Assembly: GCF_030816715.1 (NCBI RefSeq)
Contig: NZ_JAUSYH010000001.1
Coordinates: 1,426,001 to 1,490,000, forward strand
Direction of reading: 5' to 3'
Length of the DNA: 64,000 nt
DNA from: Streptomyces achromogenes
Lineage (GTDB): Bacteria; Actinomycetota; Actinomycetes; Streptomycetales; Streptomycetaceae
The notes below the pieces were generated by a model. The model was not told where the DNA came from, did no database searches, and worked only from the letters and a program-made list of their open reading frames with translations. Positions 34,564-43,520 of this stretch are shown one piece after another (position 1 is the first letter of the stretch; each line of letters opens with the position of its first letter). The position numbers and the translations under genes were made by a program.

Positions 34564-36102
34564 ATGCTGCTGACCCGGCTCGCCGACGTGTCCCGGGAGG
34601 TCGCCGCCGTCCCGGCGCGCTCCCGCAAGATCGCCCTGCTCGCCGAACTCTTCCGGGAGGCGGACGCGGAGGACGTCCCCATCGTCATCCCCTACCTGGC
34701 CGGACGGCTCCCCCAGGGCCGCCTGGGCGTCGGGTGGAAGGTGCTGAGCCGTCCCGTCGCCCCGGCGGGCGAGCCCACCCTCTCCGTACGGGAGGCGGAC
34801 GCCCTGCTCACCGAGCTCGGCACGGTGTCGGGCCCCGGATCGCAGGCCGAACGGGCACGGCTGGTGGGCGAGTTGATGAGCGCCGCCACCGCGGACGAAC
34901 AGCGGTTCCTGCTGGGCCTCATCACCGGCGAGGTCCGGCAGGGCGCACTGGACGCCGTCGCCGTGGAGGGCCTGGCGCAGGCGACCGGCGCGCCCGCGGG
35001 GGACGTGCGGCGGGCGGTGATGCTGGCGGGCTCGCTGCAGTCGGTGGCGCGGGCGCTGCTCGCGGACGGACCCGCGGCGCTTCAGTCGTTCCGGCTCACC
35101 GTGGGCCGCCCGGTGCAGCCGATGCTGGCGCACACCGCGTCCTCCGTGACCGAGGCGGTCGGCCGGCTCGGCGCGTGCGCGGTGGAGGAGAAGCTGGACG
35201 GCATCCGCGTCCAGGTGCATCGCGACGGCGACCACGTGCGCCTGTACACCCGCACCCTCGACGACATCACCGACCGGCTGCCCGAGGTGACCCGTGCGGC
35301 GAGGGAGCTGGCGGGCTCGCGTTTCATCCTGGACGGCGAGGTCCTCGCCCTCGACGAGGCCGGCCGCCCGCGTTCCTTCCAGGAGACCGCCGGCCGGGTC
35401 GGCTCCCGGGTGGACGTGGCGACGGCCGCTCAGGCGGTGCCGGTCTCCCCCGTCTTCTTCGACGTGCTGTCCGTGGACGGACGGGACCTGCTCGACCTGC
35501 CCTTCGCCGAGCGGCACGCGGAACTGGCCCGGCTGGCGCCCGAGCCGATGCGGGTGCGCCGCACCCTCGTGTCCGGCCCCGAGGAGGCCGGAGCGGCGGA
35601 GGAGTTCTCCCGGCAGACGCTGCTGCGCGGCCACGAGGGCGTCGTGGTCAAGGCGCTGGACGCGCCCTACAGCGCGGGCCGGCGGGGCGCGTCCTGGCTG
35701 AAGGTCAAGCCCGTGCACACGCTCGACCTGGTGGTCCTGGCCGCCGAATGGGGTCACGGGCGGCGCACCGGCAAGCTCTCCAACCTGCACCTCGGCGCCC
35801 GCGCGCAGGACGGCGGATTCGTGATGCTCGGCAAGACCTTCAAGGGCATGACCGACGCGATGCTGGCCTGGCAGACGGAGCGCCTGCGGGGGCTGGCCGT
35901 CGAGGAGAACGGGTACGTGGTGACCGTCCGCCCCGAACTCGTCGTCGAGGTCGCCTACGACGGACTGCAGCGCTCCTCCCGCTACCCGGCCGGCGTCACC
36001 CTGCGCTTCGCCCGCGTGCTGCGCTACCGCGAGGACAAGCGGCCCGACGAGGCGGACACGGTGGAGACCCTGCTCGCCGCCCACCCGCAGGTGCGCCCGT
36101 GA
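34564..36102 (+). CDS. ligB: ATP-dependent DNA ligase (LigB-type)
   Basis: 512 aa from ATG 34564; an in-frame GTG at 34534 would add 10 residues. The N-terminal DNA-binding domain (1-185: LAELFREADAEDVPIVIPYLAGRLPQ, LLGLITGEVRQGALDAV) precedes the adenylation domain, where Lys210 in EEKLDGIRV is the AMP acceptor (K-x-D-G motif). Other motifs are FILDGEV, VFFDVLSVDG, EGVVVKAL and SWLKVKP; the OB-fold domain ends with the RYREDK region. It seals nicks with ATP, in addition to the NAD-dependent LigA that all bacteria carry, and is thought to act in repair. Its TGA overlaps the GTG of a Nudix gene (GTGA). Confidence 0.94.
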   Translation: MLLTRLADVSREVAAVPARSRKIALLAELFREADAEDVPIVIPYLAGRLPQGRLGVGWKVLSRPVAPAGEPTLSVREADALLTELGTVSGPGSQAERARLVGELMSAATADEQRFLLGLITGEVRQGALDAVAVEGLAQATGAPAGDVRRAVMLAGSLQSVARALLADGPAALQSFRLTVGRPVQPMLAHTASSVTEAVGRLGACAVEEKLDGIRVQVHRDGDHVRLYTRTLDDITDRLPEVTRAARELAGSRFILDGEVLALDEAGRPRSFQETAGRVGSRVDVATAAQAVPVSPVFFDVLSVDGRDLLDLPFAERHAELARLAPEPMRVRRTLVSGPEEAGAAEEFSRQTLLRGHEGVVVKALDAPYSAGRRGASWLKVKPVHTLDLVVLAAEWGHGRRTGKLSNLHLGARAQDGGFVMLGKTFKGMTDAMLAWQTERLRGLAVEENGYVVTVRPELVVEVAYDGLQRSSRYPAGVTLRFARVLRYREDKRPDEADTVETLLAAHPQVRP

Positions 36103-36572
36103 CCGCGCGCAGAAGTGCCGGCCTGCTGTTGTTCCGGCACGCCGAAGGGGGCCTGGAGGTGTTGCTGGGTCATATGGGCGGCCCCTACTTCGCGAAGAAG
36201 GACGCCGGCGCGTGGACCGTCCCCAAGGGCGAGTACGCGTCCGACGAGCCCGCCTGGGAGGCGGCCCGGCGCGAGTTCCGCGAGGAGCTGGGGCTGGAGC
36301 CGCCCGACGGTGAGCCGATCGCGCTCGGCGAGGTGCGGCAGACCGGCGGCAAGACCGTCACGGTGTGGGCCGTCGAGGCGGATCTCGACCCGGCCGACGT
36401 CGAGCCGGGCACGTTCACCATGGAGTGGCCGCCCCGCTCGGGACGCACCCGGGAGTTCCCGGAACTCGACCGAGTGGCCTGGTACGGCCTGGCACGCGCG
36501 CGTGAGGTGATCGTCACGGCGCAGGCCGCGTTTCTGGACCGGCTGGCGGAGCACTCGTCACCGAGCGCCTGA
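36099..36572 (+). CDS. Nudix hydrolase
   Basis: 157 aa from GTG 36099, overlapping the ligase stop by 4 bp. The complete Nudix box GEYASDEPAWEAARREFREELGL (36-58 region) has the catalytic Glu residues in REFREELG. The surroundings GGPYFAKKDAGAWTVPKGEY and VWAVEADLD place it with diadenosine polyphosphate/MutT-type enzymes, though the substrate is not known. Its coupling to an ATP-dependent DNA ligase suggests a role in clearing damaged or AMP-containing nucleotides (inference). Confidence 0.92.
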   Translation: MTARRSAGLLLFRHAEGGLEVLLGHMGGPYFAKKDAGAWTVPKGEYASDEPAWEAARREFREELGLEPPDGEPIALGEVRQTGGKTVTVWAVEADLDPADVEPGTFTMEWPPRSGRTREFPELDRVAWYGLARAREVIVTAQAAFLDRLAEHSSPSA

Positions 36573-36648
36573 GCGGACGCGTACGCGTTGCGGTGTCCGG
36601 TGCGGCGCGCGAAGGTCAAAGCACAGCCAGCTCCCCAGGAGGTCGGTC

Positions 36649-38034
36649 ATGCCCATCGCGACGGTGAACCCGGCGAACGGCGAGACGCTCGAGACGTACG
36701 AGGCCATGGACGCGGAGGAGCTGGAACGCCGGCTCCAGCTCGCCGAGGCCACCTTCCGCACGTACCGGACGACGACGTGTCCCGAACGCGCACGGCTGCT
36801 GAACCGGGCCGCCGACCTGCTCGACGAGGACCGGCCGGAGATCGCCCGGACCATGACCGTCGAGATGGGCAAACCGGTCGCGCAGGCGCGGGCCGAGGCC
36901 GCGAAGTGCGCCCGGGCCATGCGCTGGTACGCCGAACACGCGCAGGAACTGCTCGCCGACGAGGAGCCGGCCGCCGACGACGTGAAGGACTCCGGCGGCT
37001 CGCGCGCCGTGGTCCGGTACCGGCCGCTGGGCCCGGTGCTCGCGGTGATGCCGTGGAACTTCCCGCTGTGGCAGGTCGTGCGGTTCGCCGCGCCGGCGCT
37101 GATGGCGGGCAACGTGGGCCTGCTCAAGCACGCCTCGAACGTCCCGCGGACCGCGCTGTACCTGGAGGAGCTGTTCCACCGGGCCGGCTTCCCCGAGGGC
37201 TGCTTCCAGACCCTGCTCGTCGGTTCGGGCGCGGTGGACGAGATCCTGCGCGACGAACGGGTCAAGGCGGCCACCCTGACCGGCAGCGAGCCGGCCGGAC
37301 GGGCCGTCGCCGCCACCGCCGGCGAGATGATCAAGAAGACGGTGCTGGAGCTGGGCGGCAGCGACCCGTACGTGGTGATGCCGTCCGCGGACGTCGACCG
37401 GGCGGCCGAGGTCGCGGTGACCGCGCGGGTGCAGAACAACGGGCAGTCGTGCATCGCCGCCAAGCGGTTCATCGTTCACACGGACGTGTACGACGCCTTC
37501 ACCGAGCGGTTCGTCGCGGGGATGGCGGCGCTGAAGGTCGGGGATCCGCTGGAGGAGGAGACGGAGGTCGGCCCGCTGGCGAGCGAACAGGGGCGGGCGG
37601 ACCTGGAGGAACTGGTGGACGACGCGCGGCGCTCGGGGGCCGAGGTGCTGTGCGGGGGCGAACGGCCCGAGGGGCCCGGCTGGTACTACCCGCCGACCGT
37701 CCTGGCCGGTGTCACGCGGGAGATGCGCATCCACCGCGAGGAGGCGTTCGGGCCGGTGGCGACCGTGTACCGGGCGGCCGATCTGGACGCGGCGGTCCTC
37801 ATCGCCAACGACTCTCCGTTCGGCCTGAGTTCCAACGTCTGGACCCGCGACGAGGCCGAGGTCGACCGGTTCGTCCGGGATCTGGAGGCCGGCGGGGTGT
37901 TCGTCAACGGGATGACCGCGTCCCATCCGGGGTTCCCGTTCGGCGGGGTGAAGCGGTCCGGATACGGCCGTGAGCTGTCCGGGCACGGAATCCGGGAGTT
38001 CTGCAACATCACCACGGTTTGGCACGGTGCGTGA
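36649..38034 (+). CDS. NADP-dependent succinate-semialdehyde dehydrogenase-like aldehyde dehydrogenase
   Basis: 461 aa, the usual length for GabD-type enzymes. Catalytic Cys268 (GQSCIAAKR) and general-base Glu234 (LELGGSDP) are present, as are the cofactor loop MPWNFPLWQVVRFAAPALMAGN and TGSEPAGRAVA. The C-terminal HPGFPFGGVKRSGYGRELS matches NADP-preferring succinate-semialdehyde dehydrogenases. It oxidises succinate semialdehyde or similar aldehydes to the acid. AGGAGG lies before ATG 36649. It is not in an obvious operon with a GABA aminotransferase gene. Confidence 0.92.
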   Translation: MPIATVNPANGETLETYEAMDAEELERRLQLAEATFRTYRTTTCPERARLLNRAADLLDEDRPEIARTMTVEMGKPVAQARAEAAKCARAMRWYAEHAQELLADEEPAADDVKDSGGSRAVVRYRPLGPVLAVMPWNFPLWQVVRFAAPALMAGNVGLLKHASNVPRTALYLEELFHRAGFPEGCFQTLLVGSGAVDEILRDERVKAATLTGSEPAGRAVAATAGEMIKKTVLELGGSDPYVVMPSADVDRAAEVAVTARVQNNGQSCIAAKRFIVHTDVYDAFTERFVAGMAALKVGDPLEEETEVGPLASEQGRADLEELVDDARRSGAEVLCGGERPEGPGWYYPPTVLAGVTREMRIHREEAFGPVATVYRAADLDAAVLIANDSPFGLSSNVWTRDEAEVDRFVRDLEAGGVFVNGMTASHPGFPFGGVKRSGYGRELSGHGIREFCNITTVWHGA

Positions 38035-38059
38035 CCGCCGCGCGGCTACGATCCCGGAT

Positions 38060-38296
38060 GTGAACCGCGAAGTGACCCTGCCCCTGATCGTCGACGACCG
38101 CGGGACCCTGCAGGTGACCGCGGCGGACGTGAGCAAGCTGCTCCGCACGCTGGGGGGCCGGTGGCTGCATCTCGTCGAGGCCGGGGCGGACGGGCTCGAC
38201 GAGGACACCGTCGCCGCGTTGACGATCGAGCTCGCCAAGCTCGCCGACCGGATCGACGTGGCCTGTATCGCGCACAGCAGCGGAGGCGCGCCGTAG
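38060..38296 (+). CDS. Small protein, DUF6213-type
   Basis: 78 aa from GTG 38060. The chain REVTLPLIVDDRGTLQVTAADVSKLLRTLGGRWLHLVEAG is a compact alpha/beta protein with no export signal, ending in a Ser/Gly tail. I associate it with the actinobacterial DUF6213 family, whose function is not known. It starts 26 bp after the aldehyde dehydrogenase gene on the same strand and may be co-transcribed with it. Confidence 0.7.
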   Translation: MNREVTLPLIVDDRGTLQVTAADVSKLLRTLGGRWLHLVEAGADGLDEDTVAALTIELAKLADRIDVACIAHSSGGAP

Positions 38297-38425
38297 CCGC
38301 GCCCGGCGCACGGTCGCGCCCGCGGCGTCGAAGACACTGACAGGCAGCCGGACCGGCGGCCAGCAGGACCGACGGCACGCCGGACCGGCGGGAAGCCGGA
38401 CCGGCGGGCGGTCCGGAACGCGAGC

Positions 38426-38454
38426 GGCCCCCGGGGGATTCCTCCCCGGAGGCC
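38426..38454. terminator. Bidirectional terminator
   Basis: GGCCCCCGGGG and CCCCGGAGGCC form an 11-bp stem with one mismatch and a 7-base loop, between convergent ends of the DUF6213-type gene and the broken acyl-CoA dehydrogenase gene. Copies of GCCGGACCGGCGG precede it (38350-38410). Confidence 0.75.
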
Positions 38455-38477
38455 GGATCGCGTCGCCGTCCCGCGCG

Positions 38478-39705
38478 TCAGCGGATCGGCATTCCCGACA
38501 GCGTGCGGGCGATCACCAGCCGCTGGATCTCGCTCGTGCCCTCGAAGATGGTGTAGATGGCCGCGTCGCGGTGCATGCGCTCCACCGGGTACTCGCGGGT
38601 GTAGCCGTTGCCGCCGAGGATCTGGATGGCCTGCGCGGTGACCTTCTTCGCCGTCTCACTGGCGTACAGCTTCGACATCGAGCCCTCGGCGGCGGTGAAC
38701 GGCTTCCCGTTGACCGCCATCCAGGAGGCACGCCAGACGAGCAGCCGCGCGGCGTCGATCTGGGTGCGCATGTCCGCCAGCTGGAAGGCGACGCCCTGGT
38801 TGTCGATGATCGGGCGGCCGAACTGCTCACGCGTCTTGGCGTAGTCGAGGGCGACCTCGTAGGCGGCGCGGGCCGTGCCGACGGCCATCGCGCCGACGGC
38901 GGGGCGCGAGGCCTCGAACGTGGCCATCGCCGCGTTCTTCACCCGCTCGCCGCCCGTCTTCGCCCGCTCGCGGGCCCGCGCCAGCCGCTCGTCCAGCTTC
39001 TCCTTGCCGCCGAGCAGGCAGGCGCCGGGGACCCGCACGTTGTCGAGGACGACCTCGGCGGTGTGCGAGGCGCGGATGCCGTGCTTCTTGAACTTCTGGC
39101 CCTGGGCCAGCCCCGGGGTGCCCGGCGGGACGATGAAGGAGGCATGCCCCTTGGAGCCGAGCTCGGGGTCCACGGCCGCGACGACCACGTGGACGTTGGC
39201 GATGCCGCCGTTGGTCGCCCAGGTCTTGGTCCCGTTGAGCACCCACTCGTCCTTGGCCTCGTCGTACACGGCCCGCGTGCGCAGGGAGGCCACGTCGGAG
39301 CCGGCGTCGGGCTCGGAGGAGCAGAAGGCGGCCACCTTGACGTCGTTCGCGTCGCCGTACATCTGCGGGATCCAGGTGCCGATCTGCTCCTCGGTCCCGT
39401 TGGCGAGGACGCCCACGGCGGCCAGCCCGGTGCCCACGATGGACAGGGCGATGCCCGCGTCGCCCCAGAACAGCTCCTCCATGGCCATCGGGATGCCGAG
39501 GCCGGTGGGGGTCGAAGTACTGCTGCGCGTAGAAGTCGAGGGAGTAGATGCCGACCTTCGCGGCCTCCTGGATGACCGGCCAGGGAGTCTCCTCACGCTC
39601 GTCCCATTCGGCTGCCGCGGGGCGGATGACGTCGGCGGCGAAGCCGTGCAGCCAGTCCCGGACCTCCTTCTGTTCGTCGTTGAGCTCCATGGTGAACTCG
39701 GCCAT
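38478..39705 (-). pseudogene. Acyl-CoA dehydrogenase, broken by a one-base insertion
   Basis: The N terminus ([18 protein letters not shown] to [10 protein letters not shown]) and the remainder ([21 protein letters not shown] to SGMPIR) are in different frames. Deleting one base in the C5 run (plus strand G5 at 39507-39511) joins them as [13 protein letters not shown], giving an intact 408-aa enzyme; the total length is 3n+1. All hallmarks are then present: [46 protein letters not shown], the catalytic base region [15 protein letters not shown]. The insertion is either a sequencing error or a fresh mutation. It lies divergent from the TetR gene. Confidence 0.85.
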
Positions 39706-39727
39706 GTCCCCTCCAGCGGCGGTGCGT

Positions 39728-39764
39728 GTTACTAGCGGTAACGCGAGTCTGTTACCGGTCGGTA
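39728..39764. promoter_or_regulatory. Two inverted repeats between acyl-CoA dehydrogenase and TetR genes
   Basis: GTTAC-N5-GTAAC (39728-39742) and TACCG-GT-CGGTA (39753-39764) lie in the 174-bp divergent gap. Their position suggests operators for the TetR-family regulator that controls both genes. Confidence 0.6.
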
Positions 39765-39879
39765 GGAAAAGTCAACTCCTCACGACGGCACAGGAGCCCT
39801 TCCACCCGTTCGATGTCAGGCTGCTGTCAGGTGTTAGTTTGCGCAGGCGTCAGCGAAACAGCACGGGTGGGGAGAGCAC

Positions 39880-40524
39880 ATGGACACCACGCAGCGGACC
39901 GAGCAGCAACGGTCCGCCGACCGCCGACGGCGCGAGTTGCTGGAGGCCGCCGACCGGGTGGTGCTGCGCGACGGCCCACAGGCGTCCATGAACGCCATCG
40001 CGGCGGAGGCCGGCATCACCAAGCCGATCCTCTACCGCCACTTCGGCGACAAGGGCGGACTCTACGCCGCTCTCGCCACCCGGCACACGGACGCCCTGCT
40101 GGACTCGCTGCGCGCCGCGCTCGACGCCCCCGCCGAACGGCGTGAACGGGTCGAGGCGACCCTGGACACCTACCTCGCCGCGATCGAGGCCCGGCCGCAG
40201 GTGTACCGGTTCCTGATGCACCCCTCTGACACCGGCACGGGCCCGGACCAGGGCTTCGACGTCGGCAAGCACAGCGCGCCCCTGCTGCGCCGGATGGGCG
40301 AGGAGCTGGCCCAGGTGATCGAGGAGCGGCTGGATCTCGGTCCCGGCAGCCAGCAGCTCGCCCGGGTGTGGGGACACGGGATCGTCGGGATGATGCACGC
40401 GGCGGGCGACTGGTGGCTGGGCGAGCGGCCGTGCTCGCGCGCCGAACTGGTCCGGAGTCTGGCCGACCTGCTGTGGGGCCGCCTCGCGGCGGCCGGCGAC
40501 AAGGTCGGCGGCCCCGGCTTCTGA
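39880..40524 (+). CDS. TetR-family transcriptional regulator
   Basis: 214 aa. The N-terminal HTH (RRRRELLEAADRVVLRDGPQASMNAIAAEAGITKPILYRHFGDKGGLYAALA) is clear; the C-terminal domain is helical with LLRRMGEELAQVIEERLDLG and WGHGIVGMMHAAGDWWLGER. It is transcribed divergently from an acyl-CoA dehydrogenase gene across a gap with two palindromes, so it probably represses that gene in response to an acyl-CoA or related ligand. Confidence 0.92.
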   Translation: MDTTQRTEQQRSADRRRRELLEAADRVVLRDGPQASMNAIAAEAGITKPILYRHFGDKGGLYAALATRHTDALLDSLRAALDAPAERRERVEATLDTYLAAIEARPQVYRFLMHPSDTGTGPDQGFDVGKHSAPLLRRMGEELAQVIEERLDLGPGSQQLARVWGHGIVGMMHAAGDWWLGERPCSRAELVRSLADLLWGRLAAAGDKVGGPGF

Positions 40525-40624
40525 CGCCGGGCCCGCCGGGCCCTCGGGTGGGCGCGGGCCCGTGCGGCCCGTCACCCCCCGCACGGCACGGCGACCGCGG
40601 CCCGGTACCGCCCGGCCCGCTCCC

Positions 40625-41170
40625 CTAGGGCGTGCTGCGCCAGGCGGCCTTGCGCACCTGGCGGGACAGCCGTCTGCCGCGCCAGCCCGAGACCCGGTCC
40701 GCGTACACCATGCCCTCCAGGTGGTCGCACTCGTGCTGCAGGCACCTGGCGAAGAATCCCGTGCCGTGGACCCGCACCCGCTCCCCCGTCATCGTGCGGC
40801 CCTCGACCACCGCGTGGTCGTGGCGCTCCGTCCCCGCCTCCAGGCCCGGAAGGGAAAGGCACCCCTCGGGGCCGCGCAGGACCAGGCCGTCGGCCTCGAC
40901 CAGGCGCGGGTTCACCACATGGCCCACATGACGGACGTCCTCGTCGTCGGGGCAGTCGTAGACGAACACCCGCAGCGCCTCGCCGACCTGGTTGGCCGCC
41001 AGGCCGACGCCCTGGGCCGCGTACATCGTCGCGAACATGTCCTCGACGAGACGGGCGAGTTGAGGGCCGAAGTCGGTGACGTCCTCGCAACGGGTGTGCA
41101 GGGCGGGATCGCCGAGCAGGGTGAGGGGCCGGACGCGCCCGCGGGCGCCCGGGATGGAGCCGTGTCGCAT
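40625..41170 (-). CDS. def: Peptide deformylase
   Basis: 181 aa from ATG 41170; the longer open frame upstream has no similarity. Motif 1 [10 protein letters not shown] (54-63), motif 2 EGCLSLPG with metal ligand Cys104, motif 3 QHECDHLEG with His146, Glu147 and His150. It removes the formyl group from nascent N-termini on the ribosome, using Fe2+. It is one of several def genes common in Streptomyces, so it need not be the essential copy. The start has only a weak AAAGGA element 14 nt upstream. Confidence 0.93.
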   Translation of the reverse strand: MRHGSIPGARGRVRPLTLLGDPALHTRCEDVTDFGPQLARLVEDMFATMYAAQGVGLAANQVGEALRVFVYDCPDDEDVRHVGHVVNPRLVEADGLVLRGPEGCLSLPGLEAGTERHDHAVVEGRTMTGERVRVHGTGFFARCLQHECDHLEGMVYADRVSGWRGRRLSRQVRKAAWRSTP

Positions 41171-41327
41171 GGCGGCAAGGGTACGGTCCTTTCTGACACG
41201 CGCATGCCGCGCGCGACGTGAAGCGGTGCCGGGATTCGGGAGTGCGAATGGATCTCGATAGGCTGACCGCCTACCACGTTGCCGTACGGCAGAGGCGCGG
41301 CGCGTACGCAAGGAGGATCGAGAACTG

Positions 41328-42566
41328 ATGGCAGGCAACTCGGACCCGCTCACGCCGCGGGCCAAGATCGCCGTGACCGCGGGCAAGGCGGTCGCGGCGG
41401 CGTCGCGCGCCGCGGGGCGCGGCAGCGGTTCGGTGATCGGCGGCCGGGTGGCGCTCAAACTCGACCCCGACCTCCTCGCCCGGCTCGCCCAGAACCTGGA
41501 CGTGGTCCTCGTCTCGGCGACCAACGGCAAGACCACCACCACCCGGCTGATCGCCGAGGCGCTGCGCGCCGCCGGCCCGGTCGTGTCCAACGCGCTCGGC
41601 GCCAACATGCCGGCCGGCATCACCTCGGCCCTCGCGGGCGGCTCCGATGCCCGCTACGGCGTCATCGAGGTCGACGAGAAGTACCTCGCGGGCGTCGCCC
41701 GGGACACCGCGCCCAAGTGCATCGCACTGCTCAACCTCTCCCGCGACCAGCTCGACCGCGCCGCCGAGACCCGGATGCTCGCGGAGAACTGGCGCGAGGG
41801 GCTCGCCGGTTCCAAGGCCGTCGTCGTCGCCAACGCCGACGACCCGCTGGTGGTGTGGGCGGCCTCCTCCTCCCCCAACGTCGTCTGGGTCGCCGCCGGC
41901 CAGATGTGGAAGGACGACGCCTGGTCGTGCCCGTCCTGCGGCGGCGTCATGCAGCGGCCCGGTGACGACTGGTTCTGCGGCGAGTGCGGCTTCCGCCGTC
42001 CGACGCCGAGCTGGGCGCTCTCCGGCGACCACGTCATCGACCCGCACGGGTCGGCCTGGCCGATCCACCTCCAGCTGCCGGGCCGCGCCAACAAGGCCAA
42101 CGCCGCCTCCTCGGCCGCCGTGGCCGCCGTCTTCGGCGTGCCGCCGCAGGTGGCGCTGGAGCGGATGTACGCGGTGCAGGCCGTCGCCGGGCGCTACGAC
42201 GTCGTCCAGTTCCAGGGCCGCGACCTCCGGCTGCTGCTGGCGAAGAACCCGGCGGGCTGGCTCGAGACGTTCAGCCTGATCGACCCGCCGCCGACGCCGG
42301 TCATCCTCTCGGTGAACGCGCGCGGCGCCGACGGCACCGACACCTCCTGGCTGTGGGACGTCGACTACACGCGGCTGACCGGCCACCCGATCTTCGTCGT
42401 CGGCGACCGGAAGCTGGACCTCGCGGTGCGTCTCGAGGTCGCGAACCAGCACTTCCAGGTCTGCGAGAACCTCGACCAGGCCGTGCAGCAGGCGCCGCCC
42501 GGCCGGATCGAGGTCATCGCGAACTACACCGCGTTCCAGGACCTGCGCCGCCGCGTCGGCAACTGA
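41328..42566 (+). CDS. murT: MurT, Mur-ligase-like subunit of lipid II isoglutaminyl synthase
   Basis: 412 aa. The ATP-binding P-loop [11 protein letters not shown] (Thr65-Lys68) and the Mur-ligase middle domain ([23 protein letters not shown]) are present, with a DUF1727 C-terminal domain ([21 protein letters not shown]). A Cys4 zinc ribbon (Cys201, Cys204, Cys217, Cys220) is inserted in the middle domain, as in other MurT proteins. With GatD it amidates the second D-Glu of lipid II to D-isoglutamine, required for efficient peptidoglycan cross-linking. The gatD gene follows 17 bp downstream. Confidence 0.95.
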   Translation: MAGNSDPLTPRAKIAVTAGKAVAAASRAAGRGSGSVIGGRVALKLDPDLLARLAQNLDVVLVSATNGKTTTTRLIAEALRAAGPVVSNALGANMPAGITSALAGGSDARYGVIEVDEKYLAGVARDTAPKCIALLNLSRDQLDRAAETRMLAENWREGLAGSKAVVVANADDPLVVWAASSSPNVVWVAAGQMWKDDAWSCPSCGGVMQRPGDDWFCGECGFRRPTPSWALSGDHVIDPHGSAWPIHLQLPGRANKANAASSAAVAAVFGVPPQVALERMYAVQAVAGRYDVVQFQGRDLRLLLAKNPAGWLETFSLIDPPPTPVILSVNARGADGTDTSWLWDVDYTRLTGHPIFVVGDRKLDLAVRLEVANQHFQVCENLDQAVQQAPPGRIEVIANYTAFQDLRRRVGN

Positions 42567-42583
42567 CTTCGAAGGACGTTTCC

Positions 42584-43312
42584 ATGAGCGACAACCAACT
42601 GCGGCTGGTGTGGATCTACCCGGACCTGCTGAGCACCTACGGGGACCAGGGCAACGCCCTCGTCGTCGAGCGCCGCGCGCGCCAGCGCGGTCTCGACGTG
42701 GCCCGGCTCGACGTGCGCAGCGACCAGCCGATCCCGACCTCCGGCGACATCTACCTCATCGGCGGCGGCGAGGACCGGCCGCAGCGGCTCGCGGCGGAGC
42801 GGCTGCGCCGGGACGCGCACCTCTACCAGGCGGTGAACAACGGCGCGATCGTGTTCGCGGTCTGCGCCGGCTACCAGATCCTCGGCCACGAGTTCGTCAA
42901 CGACCTCGGCCAGCGCGAGCCGGGCCTCGGCCTGCTGGACGTGACGACCACGCGCGGCGAGGGCGAGCGGTGCGTCGGCGACGTCCTCGGCGACATCGAC
43001 CCGCGGCTCGGCCTGCCGCAGCTGACCGGTTTCGAGAACCACCAGGGGGTCACCCACCTCGGCCCGACCGCCCGTCCGCTGGCCCGCGTCCAGCTCGGCA
43101 AGGGCAACGGCACCGGCGACGGCACCGAGGGCGCGTACAACGACACCGTGTTCGGCACGTACATGCACGGCCCGGTCCTCGCGCGCAACCCGCTGATCGC
43201 GGACCTGCTGCTGAAGCTGGCGCTCGACGTGAACGCGCTGCCGCCGATCGACGACCGCTGGTACGAGGCACTGCGCAGCGAGCGCATCGCCGCCGCTCAG
43301 CAGCCCGCGTGA
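42584..43312 (+). CDS. gatD: GatD, glutaminase subunit of lipid II isoglutaminyl synthase
   Basis: 242 aa from ATG 42584 after GAAGGA. Class I glutamine amidotransferase-like fold of the CobB/CobQ type: nucleophile Cys94 in FAVCAGYQILG, and the His of FGTYMHGPVL. It opens with LVWIYPDLLSTYGDQGNALV, typical of the family. It liberates ammonia from glutamine for MurT. It acts in the cytoplasm on the lipid II precursor. Confidence 0.95.
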   Translation: MSDNQLRLVWIYPDLLSTYGDQGNALVVERRARQRGLDVARLDVRSDQPIPTSGDIYLIGGGEDRPQRLAAERLRRDAHLYQAVNNGAIVFAVCAGYQILGHEFVNDLGQREPGLGLLDVTTTRGEGERCVGDVLGDIDPRLGLPQLTGFENHQGVTHLGPTARPLARVQLGKGNGTGDGTEGAYNDTVFGTYMHGPVLARNPLIADLLLKLALDVNALPPIDDRWYEALRSERIAAAQQPA

Positions 43313-43520
43313 CCTGACAGCCCACGTGACCGTTGCGTTCACCTGATCTTCAGGGCGCCGTCAGCAGCCCGTCTGACGGCGCATCCGCACAGGTGAGCAG
43401 GTGCGTCCAGCAGGCGGACGCGTCCTTCGGCCCCGCCCCCTCCTGCCGCTAGGGTGGCGGGGATTCGAGCCGGACAGTGTGGTCCGGACCAGGCCCCCGT
43501 GGAGAAGGTTGTTTCGGGCT

